Made by a program: the position numbers and the translations under genes
Assembly: GCA_016931225.1 (NCBI GenBank)
Contig: JAFGFE010000018.1
Coordinates: 62,001-126,000, forward strand
Length of the DNA stretch: 64,000 bases
From: Candidatus Zymogenaceae bacterium
Lineage (GTDB): Bacteria; Desulfobacterota; Zymogenia; Zymogenales; Zymogenaceae
Direction of reading: 5' to 3'
Part shown: positions 9,311 through 18,281 of the stretch, piece by piece
How the letters are laid out: each line of letters opens with the position of its first letter
How positions within the stretch are numbered: the first letter of the stretch is position 1
Notes under the pieces: generated by a model
The model's database searches: none
What the model was told of the DNA's origin: nothing
Seen by the model: only the letters and a program-made list of their open reading frames with translations

Positions 9311-10096
9311 ATGGCGGAAAAGAGAATTATAGGAATCATCCCGACCCGTATGGGCTCAAGCAGATTTCCGGGCAAGCCTCTTGAAAAGATTCACGGCATG
9401 CCGATGGTCGGGCATTGTTTCTTCAGATCGAAGATGAGCACTCTTTTGTCTGACGTCTACATCGCCACGTGCGATCAGGAGATTTTCGACTACTCCAATG
9501 AAATCGGGGCGAAGGTCGTCATGACGGGCAGCCATCATAAGAGGGCGACCGATCGAACCGCGGAGGCGGTGTTGAAAATCGAGGAGGACACCGGCTCGTC
9601 GATAGATATCGTGGTGATGATCCAGGGCGACGAGCCCATGATTTACCCGGATATGATCGATGCGGTCGTATCTCCCCTGATCGAGGATTCGAGCATCGTT
9701 ATCTCAAACGGATTCGCGCCGCTCATGAACCGGCGGGAGCAGGATGATCCGAATGAAGTAAAGGTGGTCATAGACAGGCAGGGATTCGCCATGTACTTTT
9801 CGCGGGAGCCGATCCCCTCGTGGAAGATGGGAGCCGAAAGCGTCCCGATGAACAAGCAGGTGTGCATCATTCCCTTTCAGCGTGATTTTCTGCTGACGTT
9901 TCTCGATTTGGAGCCGACGCCGCTGGAAATCGTTGAATCCGTGGACATGCTCAGGGCGATGGAGCACGGATACAGGGTCAAGATGATTCGGATGGACAGG
10001 GAGACATACGCGGTTGATACGCGGGATGATCTGGAGAACGTCGAGTCCCTGATGGAACATGATCCGCTGATGAAAGAGTATATCAAAAACCGGTAA
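9311..10096 (+). CDS. KdsB-like CMP-ulosonic acid cytidylyltransferase
   Basis: A 261-residue member of the 3-deoxy-manno-octulosonate cytidylyltransferase family. IIPTRMGSSRFPGKPL (9-24) is the CTP-binding loop, and VVMIQGDEPMI (about 100-110) holds the metal-binding acidic residue. It also has the KRATDRTAEA stretch, in which ATDR corresponds to the usual GTDR of KdsB. The family activates Kdo or related acids as CMP-sugars. Because an HpcH/HpaI aldolase gene precedes it and an epimerase follows, it may be specialised for the acid made by that aldolase rather than being the cell's housekeeping KdsB. That is inference. Confidence 0.8.
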   Translation: MAEKRIIGIIPTRMGSSRFPGKPLEKIHGMPMVGHCFFRSKMSTLLSDVYIATCDQEIFDYSNEIGAKVVMTGSHHKRATDRTAEAVLKIEEDTGSSIDIVVMIQGDEPMIYPDMIDAVVSPLIEDSSIVISNGFAPLMNRREQDDPNEVKVVIDRQGFAMYFSREPIPSWKMGAESVPMNKQVCIIPFQRDFLLTFLDLEPTPLEIVESVDMLRAMEHGYRVKMIRMDRETYAVDTRDDLENVESLMEHDPLMKEYIKNR

Positions 10097-10128
10097 CACG
10101 ATACCGTACCGAGAGAAAGGGTGGTTTG

Positions 10129-11064
10129 ATGGGAAGCTATTTGGTTACGGGCGCCGCGGGTTTTATCGGATCCGCGATCGCGCGGCGTCTTGTCACAGAG
10201 GGAAATGAAGTTGTCACGATAGACAACCTCTCCACCGGATTCCTGGAAAATATCCCTGAGGGAGTCTCGTTTATTCAGGGGAATTGCCAAGACCCGGATG
10301 TTATTGAAAAGCTGCGGAAAAAGTGTTTTGACGCCATTCTACATATTGCCGGGCAGTCGTCCGGGGAGATCAGCTTTGATAATCCTTCGTATGACCTTGC
10401 GACAAATACGGAGTCGACGCTTCGGCTGATCTCATACGGGCTCGAGACGGGATGCACGCGCTTTATATATGCGAGCAGCATGTCGGTGTACGGCACGGTG
10501 GCGGATACCGCCATCGACGAAAAACACGTGACGTATCCCCTTTCGTTTTACGGCGTCGGAAAGCTTGCCAGCGAACACTACATGCGAATCTATGAAACAA
10601 TGGGATTGAGGCCGACGGCGCTCCGTTATTTCAACGTGTATGGCCCGGGTCAGAACATGAGCAATCTTCGCCAGGGGATGGTCAGCATTTTCTTGGCCCA
10701 GGCGCTGGAGACCGGGAACGTCGTTGTGAAGGGGAGCCCGGATCGGTACCGCGATTTCATTTATATAGACGATGTCGTTGACGTAACGCTTTCGACGATT
10801 GCCAACGAAAAAGCCGTCGGCGAGGTATTCAACGTGGGTACGGGTGTCAAGACGACGGTGGAGAAGCTGTTGTTGTTGATCAAGGATGGACTGGGCGGCG
10901 ATATAGGGATTGAATTCTCGTCCGGAACGCCCGGCGATCAAAAGGGCATCTATGCGGATATCACAAAGCTCAAGACTGTTTTGGGATTTACTCCGAAAAC
11001 GGTTCTGAAGGACGGTCTGGAGTCAATGATACAGTGGGCTTCAAAGAACAACTCAAATATATAA
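10129..11064 (+). CDS. NAD-dependent sugar epimerase/dehydratase (extended SDR)
   Basis: A 311-residue extended short-chain dehydrogenase. The Rossmann motif TGAAGFIG has glycines at about 8, 11 and 14. Catalytic Y141 and K145 lie in FYGVGK after ASSMSVYG, and LRYFNVYGPGQ and RDFIYIDD are typical of UDP-glucose 4-epimerase relatives. The ATG is preceded by GAAAGGG at good spacing; the in-frame TTG one codon upstream is not needed. It sits 32 bases after the KdsB-like gene and 9 bases before a methyltransferase, so it probably edits a nucleotide sugar of the same branch. Epimerase versus dehydratase cannot be decided. Confidence 0.85.
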   Translation: MGSYLVTGAAGFIGSAIARRLVTEGNEVVTIDNLSTGFLENIPEGVSFIQGNCQDPDVIEKLRKKCFDAILHIAGQSSGEISFDNPSYDLATNTESTLRLISYGLETGCTRFIYASSMSVYGTVADTAIDEKHVTYPLSFYGVGKLASEHYMRIYETMGLRPTALRYFNVYGPGQNMSNLRQGMVSIFLAQALETGNVVVKGSPDRYRDFIYIDDVVDVTLSTIANEKAVGEVFNVGTGVKTTVEKLLLLIKDGLGGDIGIEFSSGTPGDQKGIYADITKLKTVLGFTPKTVLKDGLESMIQWASKNNSNI

Positions 11065-11073
11065 GGAGAATCC

Positions 11074-11979
11074 TTGAAAGCGCCTCGATGTCGATTTTGT
11101 GATGCACCGTCAAAAAGCCAGACGATCAAGGGACATTATGTGTACGGAGGGACCGAGGACCAGCATTTCTGGCGTTGCGATGAGTGTGGAATGATATATT
11201 TGTATCCGGTGCCCTCGGAGAAGGAGGAGGATCGCTTTTATCTGGAAGATTTTGAAGGATTTATGAGCGAACGGTCCGGCGGTGATAAGGACTGGTCCGC
11301 CCCCGACAGGCATTTCAAGGCGAATCGTGCTGAAGTCGCGCGGCGCATGAAAGTGCTCGGTGAATATGTGAAGCCGGGCGGGACGCTCCTCGAAATAGGG
11401 TGTTCCAGCGGATTCATGCTCGACGAGATGAAGAAAAGGGGTATGGACGTATACGGTATCGAGCCCTCGAAAGTATACGGGGAGTATACCCGCGCCCTCG
11501 GCATAGAGGTTTTTAATGACTTTGAAGGTCTCGTCGCCTCAAAAAAAGATCAATTCGACCTGATAATCCACTACTATGTTCTCGAACATATCAGAAATCC
11601 GGTCATGTTTCTTGAGGATGTCGCAAAGCTGGGGAAAAAGGGCGGGAAGATGATTTTCGAGGTGCCGTCCGCGACCGAGCCGTTGATCGAAACGTATAAC
11701 ATCGACGCATTCGACAAGTTCTACTGGTCCGTCGTTCACCACTGGTACTTCACTCCGGACAGCCTGCGGCGGGTGTTGTCACAATTGAACAGGCCGTTTG
11801 AGCTGCTTCCGGAGCAGAGATATGATCTGTCGAATCACATGACATGGATGCACCATGGGAAGCCGGGGGGACTGGGGAAGTACTCGGAGATCTTCGGGGA
11901 GGATTTGGACGGGATCTACAGGGAGCGGCTGAAGGAATTGTGGCGTTGCGATACGATAATCGCCGTTATCGACCTGTAG
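11074..11979 (+). CDS. SAM-dependent methyltransferase with N-terminal zinc-binding motif
   Basis: A 301-residue class I methyltransferase. It begins with CRFC (6-9) and CDEC (about 35-38), the four-cysteine element seen in TylCIII/NovU-like sugar C-methyltransferases and their relatives. The SAM-binding motif LLEIGCSSGFMLDEM (about 107-121) and the acidic IEPS follow. The start is TTG: AAGGAG lies 5 bases upstream and no better codon is near. It probably methylates a nucleotide sugar or a glycan residue. A second gene of the same design follows after a gap of about 230 bp in which I see nothing, and a third lies at 32.1 kb. Confidence 0.8.
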   Translation: MKAPRCRFCDAPSKSQTIKGHYVYGGTEDQHFWRCDECGMIYLYPVPSEKEEDRFYLEDFEGFMSERSGGDKDWSAPDRHFKANRAEVARRMKVLGEYVKPGGTLLEIGCSSGFMLDEMKKRGMDVYGIEPSKVYGEYTRALGIEVFNDFEGLVASKKDQFDLIIHYYVLEHIRNPVMFLEDVAKLGKKGGKMIFEVPSATEPLIETYNIDAFDKFYWSVVHHWYFTPDSLRRVLSQLNRPFELLPEQRYDLSNHMTWMHHGKPGGLGKYSEIFGEDLDGIYRERLKELWRCDTIIAVIDL

Positions 11980-12210
11980 GGAAATGATACAGGATGTGGT
12001 ATGCGTTGTCCGCGTATGTTCATCTCCCGATAATGGTATAACGCCGGACGAAATGCCGAATCACACGATATTTCATGGCGGGTAATCCTTACGGAAGAAC
12101 CCGCACCCGCCGAAAAAAACCCGTCGCGGGAGCCGTACGGGGGGGGTGGGGATAGCCGGGAAAGCCGTCGTTTGTCTCGGCATGTGCGTAAAAGAAGCTG
12201 AAGGCGCAAT

Positions 12211-13200
12211 ATGAAGGAAAAGGATATACGTCCCGACGATTTGTTCAAGGAATACCTGGAACTCGCGGTCAAGGACAGCACGGATTTTTTTTCGGATGAT
12301 GATTTCGTGCATGTCACCTGTCCCGCATGCGGCGGCAAGGAGAGGGCGGGAGAATTCGAGAAACACGCATTTACGTATGTGCACTGTCGGGAGTGTCGCA
12401 CCCTCTATGTGTCTCCCCGGCCGTCGAGAAGCCCCCTCATGCGGTATTACGGCAGCGCCCCGTCCAGTCTTTTTTGGACGAAATTCTATCGGAACATGTG
12501 GGATGCCAGGAGGGAGAAAATTTTCGTCCCCAGAGCGAAAATGGTTCATGACATGTGTTCTGAATATGCGGGTGACTGTTCGAACGTGTACGACATCGGC
12601 GGCGGACACGGCATCATGTGCGATGAAATGAGAAAGCTCTCTCCGCATGCGTCGTTCGTCGTCATTGAACCGTCCCACGGGCTGGCGGAGATGGCGCGGG
12701 AAAACGGGTTGTTCGTCGTCGAGAAATTTATGGAAGACGTCGTCCCGCAGGACATGCCGAATCGCGCCGACGGCTATGCCGTGGCGATGTGTTTCGAGAT
12801 ATTGGAACACCTGTTCGACCCGTTGACGTTCCTCAGGGCGGTTCGCGCCGTGCTTTCTTCGGGCGATATCTTTGTTGTGACGTTTTTGAACAATCTCGGT
12901 TTCGATCTTTCCCTCCTCTGGGAGGAGTCCGACAGCATTCATCCTCCCCAGCATGTCACGATTTTCAATATCGAATCGCTCCCGCTGCTGCTTGAGCGCG
13001 CCGGCTTCACCGTGCTCTCGATGACCACGCCGGGAAAGCTCGATGTGGAGCTGGTAAATAAAAAGAAAGAGAAGGTGAAGGACCCGTTCCTTCGATACAT
13101 GATGCGCACGCTTGACGAGGCGGCCATGGGCGAGCTGCAGCGATTTTTGTCGAGCAACCTGCTGAGCTCATTCAGCATGTGCATGGCGCAGGTTGCGTGA
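12211..13200 (+). CDS. SAM-dependent methyltransferase with N-terminal zinc-binding motif
   Basis: A 329-residue relative of the preceding methyltransferase. Two CxxC pairs, CPAC (37-40) and CREC (59-62), form a probable zinc site. A degenerate SAM motif VYDIGGGHGIMCDEM follows, then FEILEHLFDPLTFLR, the motif II/post-motif region of Methyltransf_11/23 domains. It differs from the previous protein in having about 30 extra N-terminal residues. Its gene overlaps the start of the acyltransferase gene by a few bases if the latter's TTG is used, so the two are likely co-translated. The target is unknown; glycan methylation is inferred from the locus. Confidence 0.78.
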   Translation: MKEKDIRPDDLFKEYLELAVKDSTDFFSDDDFVHVTCPACGGKERAGEFEKHAFTYVHCRECRTLYVSPRPSRSPLMRYYGSAPSSLFWTKFYRNMWDARREKIFVPRAKMVHDMCSEYAGDCSNVYDIGGGHGIMCDEMRKLSPHASFVVIEPSHGLAEMARENGLFVVEKFMEDVVPQDMPNRADGYAVAMCFEILEHLFDPLTFLRAVRAVLSSGDIFVVTFLNNLGFDLSLLWEESDSIHPPQHVTIFNIESLPLLLERAGFTVLSMTTPGKLDVELVNKKKEKVKDPFLRYMMRTLDEAAMGELQRFLSSNLLSSFSMCMAQVA

Positions 13201-13852
13201 GAGCTGTTTCCCCTTGGAAGGGGGAATCAATACGTTTTATCGGACGGCGACAAGGAAGAGCGACGGCACAGTGAGATTTTTTATCCAGGAACTGAAACAT
13301 GCGGCGAAATTCGCCCTCGCTTTCTTCCCGGGCGGGACCGGCGAGAGGCTGAGGTCCGCATATATCAAGAGAAAATCGAGAACGTGCGGCGGGGGGATCA
13401 GGATCGGGATCGGCGTGGAGATAACGGGCATAGAGAATATCGAATTCGGTGAGAACGTCTCGATCATGAAGTATTCGTCGCTCTACGCCCATGACGGAGA
13501 AATCATCCTCGGCAGCAACATCAGCATAAATGCAAACGTGACGATCGGGGCGGCGGACGGCGGAAAAATCGTCCTGGGCGACGATGTCATCATCGGCCAG
13601 AACACGGTTTTAAGGGCCAGCGATCATGAACACCGCAGCATCGACGTTCCCATAAAAATGCAGGGGCATGCCGGGGGGACGATCACCGTTTCGGAGGGGG
13701 TGTGGATCTCCGCGAATTGTGTTGTCACGAGGGATGTCGACATCGGAAAACATTCCATTATCGCGGCGGGGGCGGTCGTCACGAAAGATGTCGTCCCCTA
13801 TGCGCTGTATGGTGGAGTTCCGGCCCGGAAGATAACAATGAGAAAGAAGTGA
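13193..13852 (+). CDS. Left-handed beta-helix acyltransferase (WbbJ/LacA-like)
   Basis: A sugar O- or N-acetyltransferase of the hexapeptide family, up to 219 residues. From about residue 75 it shows repeated [LIV]GxxxxI turns (for example IEFGENVSIM, IVLGDDVIIGQ, VDIGKHSIIAAGAVV). The active-site histidine lies in RASDHEHRS, and the end VPYALYGGVPARKI is typical of WbbJ/LacA proteins. The TTG start overlaps the upstream methyltransferase gene by 8 bases. A GTG at 13271, preceded by AAGGAAG, is an alternative that would remove 26 residues. It is the last plus-strand gene before a convergent junction. Acetyl-CoA as donor is assumed from the family. Confidence 0.8.
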   Translation: MRESCFPLEGGINTFYRTATRKSDGTVRFFIQELKHAAKFALAFFPGGTGERLRSAYIKRKSRTCGGGIRIGIGVEITGIENIEFGENVSIMKYSSLYAHDGEIILGSNISINANVTIGAADGGKIVLGDDVIIGQNTVLRASDHEHRSIDVPIKMQGHAGGTITVSEGVWISANCVVTRDVDIGKHSIIAAGAVVTKDVVPYALYGGVPARKITMRKK

Positions 13853-14193
13853 CCGGAGCCGGGGTGGGTATCGCCGATCTGTAGAGTTTTAGGGCCCCTG
13901 TTTCTTTTGAGTGTGACTCACCGTTGCGGCGATCGGGCCTCCCGAGGCGTCGGCGGCGGGGATACGGCCGTCATCACACGCCGTTTTTTTATCATACCGC
14001 CGTTTCCCAATCCAACCAGCCTTTTACCCGTTTTTATTGCATTCTTGGTCGAACCGGGGGATCCGCCGCGCGGTTACGCCGCCCCCTTCTCCGGGATCGG
14101 GTCGGTTTCAGGGAGCGGTGTGGTTTCATCCTCCGTCTGGGGCGCTTTGCCGCAGCGCTCGGAGCCATAAATCTGTTTCGCCCCCTTTTTCCA
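13853..14193. other. Convergent intergenic region
   Basis: About 340 bp separate the plus-strand acyltransferase gene from the 3' end of the minus-strand glycosyltransferase gene. I see no convincing terminator hairpin and no gene. On the minus strand, the glycosyltransferase frame stays open for 39 further codons past its TGA, down to a TAA at 14074-14076. Confidence 0.5.
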
Positions 14194-15285
14194 TCAACTC
14201 TTTTTTGAATGAAGGCGGGTTCCGTCGGGTGGGGAGGTGAGCTCACCGAAGACGCGCACCAGCTCGTTTCGTCGGATGGCAATCGCATACCGATTTGCGG
14301 CCCGCTCCCTGGCCCTCGGGGCGAGGGCGGAGTTCATCGCATCCCTGATCGCCGTTTTGACGGCAACCGCATCCCTTCTTTCGACGACGAAACCGGCGTC
14401 TCCGATGATATCCGGGATGCCGTTGACCGCGCTCCCCACCGGGATACAGCCGCAGAGCATCGCCTGAATGAGCGAATTCGGCAGGCCTTCGCTCACCGAA
14501 AGCTGCGTATATACCTTCGATCGCCTGAGCTGCGACAGGAGCTCTTCGTGATTCACAAAACCGAGGAGCGTCAGGTTGCCCGGCGGCTCCGCGACCAGTT
14601 GATCGAAGAGGTGCGGATCGTAATCCCCGATGTGAACGAATTGATATTCGGGGATCCTGCGGGCGGCTTCGACGAAGTCCGCCATGGCCTTCAGCTCGTA
14701 ATTCAACCCGGTCTTTATATTCCCGACGGTGAGAACGACACGCTCCTTTTCCGTATCGCCGGGCGACCAGAAGTCCGTATCAAATCCGGACGGGATGACG
14801 ACTATGCGCCCCCTGATGCCGTCAAAAAGGTTCAGGATGCCTTCTTTCACGGTATTGTATTCGCTGTATCTGTTTTCCACTCGTACCAACGACGCATGGA
14901 CGGGTATGATGAGGGAGGCGGAACGGTAGACGAAACCGCACAGGGAGCGGGAAATCCTCTTATGATAGACGCCGTACGCCAATGCCGGCAGCCAATTGGC
15001 GTCGAAACCGCCGATACTCAACGCGAGGGGCACCCCGGCGATTCGACACAACAAAGCCGGGATGATCAAATACCAGCTCACGAAAAAGGCGTAGACGGCG
15101 TGCGCGTGTCTGATGTTACAAAGCAGCCAGAGCGTCATCTTTAAAAGACTGACGGCATACGCAGGGCGGGGGGCCGTTTTGAGGGTAAAGGAGTTTACCT
15201 CGAATGCGTCTTTGAGGATGTTTTCGTCCTCGGTGATGAAGGGGGAGTCCGATAATTTTATATACAGAATACTTTTTTTTGACAT
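14194..15285 (-). CDS. Glycosyltransferase family 4 (GT-B)
   Basis: A 363-residue retaining glycosyltransferase. The C-terminal donor domain contains VVLTVGNIKTGLNYELK, FVHIGDYD and SEGLPNSLIQAMLCGCIPVG, the last corresponding to the GT4 E-x7-E region although the second Glu is replaced by Gln. The N-terminal domain has ALSIGGFDANWL. I start it at the ATG giving MSKKSILYIK; the longer frame adds a histidine-rich, unconserved leader. It is the last gene of the minus-strand set that begins with the nucleotide-sugar dehydrogenase. The frame continues past its TGA for 39 codons with a Pro/Glu/Thr-rich tail. Confidence 0.8.
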   Translation of the reverse strand: MSKKSILYIKLSDSPFITEDENILKDAFEVNSFTLKTAPRPAYAVSLLKMTLWLLCNIRHAHAVYAFFVSWYLIIPALLCRIAGVPLALSIGGFDANWLPALAYGVYHKRISRSLCGFVYRSASLIIPVHASLVRVENRYSEYNTVKEGILNLFDGIRGRIVVIPSGFDTDFWSPGDTEKERVVLTVGNIKTGLNYELKAMADFVEAARRIPEYQFVHIGDYDPHLFDQLVAEPPGNLTLLGFVNHEELLSQLRRSKVYTQLSVSEGLPNSLIQAMLCGCIPVGSAVNGIPDIIGDAGFVVERRDAVAVKTAIRDAMNSALAPRARERAANRYAIAIRRNELVRVFGELTSPPDGTRLHSKKS

Positions 15286-15401
15286 AATGCTTTCGTTACG
15301 GGTGGTTGTGTGCATGTGCCGGGGAAGATTCCCTCCGCCGTGCGTATGGGTTTTCACAGGTACACATCGGCCTTCTGCGTAATGGGATCGCTTCGAGGGG
15401 G

Positions 15402-16505
15402 TTATGGGGAATATGCGGAGAGGAGAATATCACATACCCTCTCGCTGGTTTTCCCGTCCCACAGGGGCGGACGCCCCCCCGTTTTGTAGGTTCCCTCGCG
15501 GATGTTTTTTATGGTTTCTCCAAACGCCGCCTTGTCCGTCCCCACGACGGTGTTCGTCCCGATTTCCACCGTGGCGGGACGCTCCGTATTCTCCCTGAGC
15601 GTCACGCATGGAATCCCGAGAAAGGTCGTCTCCTCCTGGATGCCGCCGCTGTCGGTGATGACATAGTGCGCCCCGGCCATCATGCCGACGAAACCGACAT
15701 ACCCGATGGGCGGCACGAGGTAGATGTTTCCCGGCTCGGGGGATTCGGGGAAACGCGGCTCTTGGAGGAAGTGTTTTTCGAGTCCAAATAGGATCAGGTT
15801 TTTTTTCGTCCGCGGGTGGGCCGGCATGACGACCGGGTGATGTTTCGCGGCGTCGCTGAGCAGGTCGATGATTTTTGAAAGGGACGCGGCGTCGTCGACG
15901 TTGGACGGACGATGGATGGTGGCCGCTATGTATTCTCCGGCCGTCGGCTTCTCTTTGTGAGCCTTGGGGAGTATTCTGTTGAGGGAGTCGATCATGATAT
16001 TCCCGACGAAGTGCACCCGGTCGTCCGGTATTCCCTCACGCTTCAGGTTGTCGATGCCGGATTGCTCGGAGACCAGAAGAAAATCGCTCACGTGATCGGT
16101 GAGAATGCGGTTGACCTCCTCGGGCATCGCCATGTCGAAGCTCCGTAGCCCGGCCTCCACGTGCGCCAGCGGGATACGCTGCTTGGAAGCCACCAGGGAG
16201 GATGCCAGGGTCGAATTGACGTCTCCCACGACGATAATCAGGTGCGGATTGAGCTCCGTGCAGATTTCCTCGAGAGCGATCATCACCGAGGCCGTTTGGT
16301 AGGTATGGGTGCCCGAGCCGACGTTTAAAAAGAAATCCGGTTCGCCGAGAGACAGGTCCTCAAAAAAGGCCTGGCTCATTTCATAGTCGTAATGCTGCCC
16401 GGTATGGACGATCTTATAATCGGCGAACGACCGCCGTTCGAACTCCCACACGATGGGGGCGATTTTCATGAAATTCGGTCGTGCGCCGGCAATAATAAGA
16501 ATCAT
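15402..16505 (-). CDS. wecB: UDP-N-acetylglucosamine 2-epimerase (non-hydrolysing)
   Basis: Predicted to interconvert UDP-GlcNAc and UDP-ManNAc. All family marks are present in 367 residues: AGARPNFMKIAP at the N-terminus, HTGQHYDYEMS, VVGDVNSTLA, HVEAGLRSFD, PEEVNRILTDH, TIHRPSNVD and ITDSGGIQEE. The length is normal for WecB/MnaA. With the nucleotide-sugar dehydrogenase at the other end of this minus-strand set it gives a plausible route to UDP-ManNAcA. Its gene ends 45 bases before the annotated longer frame of the next glycosyltransferase and begins 13 bases after the previous one, so the genes are probably co-transcribed. Confidence 0.92.
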   Translation of the reverse strand: MILIIAGARPNFMKIAPIVWEFERRSFADYKIVHTGQHYDYEMSQAFFEDLSLGEPDFFLNVGSGTHTYQTASVMIALEEICTELNPHLIIVVGDVNSTLASSLVASKQRIPLAHVEAGLRSFDMAMPEEVNRILTDHVSDFLLVSEQSGIDNLKREGIPDDRVHFVGNIMIDSLNRILPKAHKEKPTAGEYIAATIHRPSNVDDAASLSKIIDLLSDAAKHHPVVMPAHPRTKKNLILFGLEKHFLQEPRFPESPEPGNIYLVPPIGYVGFVGMMAGAHYVITDSGGIQEETTFLGIPCVTLRENTERPATVEIGTNTVVGTDKAAFGETIKNIREGTYKTGGRPPLWDGKTSERVCDILLSAYSP

Positions 16506-16517
16506 GGCAACGAAAAA

Positions 16518-17828
16518 CTATTGTGTGTTTGATGATCGATCCGACACCATCCGGTGGATCAGTGCCGCGAATCGTCCCGCTACTTCCCGATATGTATATT
16601 TTTTTACGGCCTCGGCATCGGGCGCATACGGCGTCGCGCCGTGCTTTCGGTAGTCCCGATATAAAGAGAGTATCGCCTCTTTGACCTCGCCCGCCGTCGT
16701 GACGAAAAATCCGGTATTGGTCTCCTCGAGGATCTCCGCGACGGCGCCCCGGTATTTCCCCAGGCACAGGATGGTGCTTCCCGCGCCGAGGTATTCATAT
16801 ATCTTGGCCCCGACCCCCTGGGACTCGGGGGAGTCGCCCATCCAGTCTATCATTAAAAGGACCTGGGCCGCCATCTGCTTTTTCTTGATTTCCGCCGAAG
16901 GCAGATATCCATGTAATGAAACGCATTTCTCCAGCCCATATTGTACCATCAGGTCATGGACGTATTCCAGTCTCCTGCCGTAGAAGGATATATCGACGGC
17001 GGACTCCTCCAGGTCTTCCGCGTCGAGAAGCTCCCGGAGGGCAATAAAGAGAAGGTGCGGGTCTCGAAACTTCGGATACATGATGCCGGTATAGACGATG
17101 CTGAACCGTCGGTCCTTTGAGACCGTATCGGCATAATCGTCCTCGTCGAATCCGTTGGTGATGACCGTAACGTCCCTGTTGTGGAGATCCGAGAGCAGAC
17201 GGGCGTATGGGGCGGTCACCGACACGATTTTGTCGCTTCTTCGTATCGATGATACCTCGAGACGGCGATCGATGCGGGCGAAGAGCCCGGATTTCGCGTA
17301 GTTCAGGTTGCTGTTTGACCAGAGATCCCTGAAATCGGCGATCCAGGGGATGCCCGTCTTCTTTCGAATGTACGACGCCAAAAGGTGGCCGGAGAACGGC
17401 GGCGCGGTTGAAATGATGAGTTGAATGTTCTCTTTCCTGCATATTTTCAGAAGTTTTCTGCGGGAGAGGAGACACCATCCCAGCTGGGTGTCGGGCAGGG
17501 AGAAGATATTGTGGTAGATACGGGACATGCGGGACTGCCCGACGGCGGCGGACTTTTTCATCGAACCGACGGAGCCGGGGAGGAAAAATCCGATGATCGT
17601 CTTGAGTAGTTGGGAGGTGTCCAGGGTTTTCGTCCTGTACACGGTGATGTTCGGGATCTCCATCCCCGGATCATAGAAGTCGCTCTTTTCGAAGGTCCCG
17701 GTCTCCGTCGTGAAGACCACCGGTGTAATATCGTATTCCGGGAAATACCGTGAAAGCTTCAGCGCCCTGACCGATCCGATGACGTTGAGCGGAGGATACC
17801 AGTAGGCGATGATGAGCACTTTTATCAT
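16518..17828 (-). CDS. Glycosyltransferase, GT4-like (WbuB-type)
   Basis: A 436-residue GT-B glycosyltransferase. The N-terminal half has AYWYPPLNVIGSVRA (acceptor-side loop of WbuB/WcaI-like enzymes), IISTAPPFSGHLLA and WIADFRDLW. The C-terminal half has VVTGIMY-like (IVYTGIMYPKF), CVSLHGYLP and a GAKIYEYLGAGSTILCL donor loop. It is likely to transfer a sugar to the lipid-linked repeat unit at the inner face of the inner membrane. The gene directly precedes wecB. Upstream of it are about 450 bp in which no gene is recognised, so it may have its own promoter there. Confidence 0.8.
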   Translation of the reverse strand: MIKVLIIAYWYPPLNVIGSVRALKLSRYFPEYDITPVVFTTETGTFEKSDFYDPGMEIPNITVYRTKTLDTSQLLKTIIGFFLPGSVGSMKKSAAVGQSRMSRIYHNIFSLPDTQLGWCLLSRRKLLKICRKENIQLIISTAPPFSGHLLASYIRKKTGIPWIADFRDLWSNSNLNYAKSGLFARIDRRLEVSSIRRSDKIVSVTAPYARLLSDLHNRDVTVITNGFDEDDYADTVSKDRRFSIVYTGIMYPKFRDPHLLFIALRELLDAEDLEESAVDISFYGRRLEYVHDLMVQYGLEKCVSLHGYLPSAEIKKKQMAAQVLLMIDWMGDSPESQGVGAKIYEYLGAGSTILCLGKYRGAVAEILEETNTGFFVTTAGEVKEAILSLYRDYRKHGATPYAPDAEAVKKYTYREVAGRFAALIHRMVSDRSSNTQ

Positions 17829-18281
17829 GGATTGAATGATTCTCTGTGTTTCCTGTAATGCTGAAATTGTCGATATACATCAATCAAGGAGATGGATTCT
17901 CCCGCCTCCGGGTCATCCGTACATCACCGGTGTTCGCGTCGATAACGGTTTCAGGATAATCCGACGTCTCACGTATTTTAGCTCATGTCTTTCCACTGGG
18001 AGGCATGGAAAATCGGAAAGTCACGCCCGGGCGGTCACGATGATAACCGCTTTTTTTGAGATATATATCCTCCGCCTTCAGCATCGTGAATATTTTTCAT
18101 CCGATCATCTCGAAGGCCTTCATGCTCTTTTTGGCATCGATGCGACGGGACGGCCGCCACGGCATCTCAGTTGGTTTCAATCCCGTCGTGTTCCGCAATG
18201 AAGCCGTCTCTGATGATATGACCCCAACGCGGAGAAGAGCTCTTCACAAGATTACGGATCGATACCGTGGGCTTCACAATA
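17829..18281. other. Intergenic region without a recognisable gene
   Basis: This gap between the carbamoyltransferase and glycosyltransferase genes is long for an otherwise compact set. I translated the minus strand in all frames and found only short pieces broken by stops, none resembling a known family. It may hold the leader and promoter of the downstream glycosyltransferase gene or the residue of a lost gene; I cannot tell which. Confidence 0.4.

Noticed and set aside
11983-12085. Small frame of 33 codons between two methyltransferase genes
   Set aside because: No ribosome-binding site, no recognisable composition, and a length expected by chance.
14074-14196. TGA in the GT4 gene as a selenocysteine codon
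   Set aside because: No selenoprotein family relation, no visible SECIS-like hairpin directly after the TGA, and a position at the natural end of the GT4 domain.
14209-15144. Plus-strand frame of 311 codons opposite the GT4 gene
   Set aside because: Antisense shadow; it is rich in Arg/Gly/Asp without conserved motifs, while the minus-strand frame shows clear GT4 motifs.
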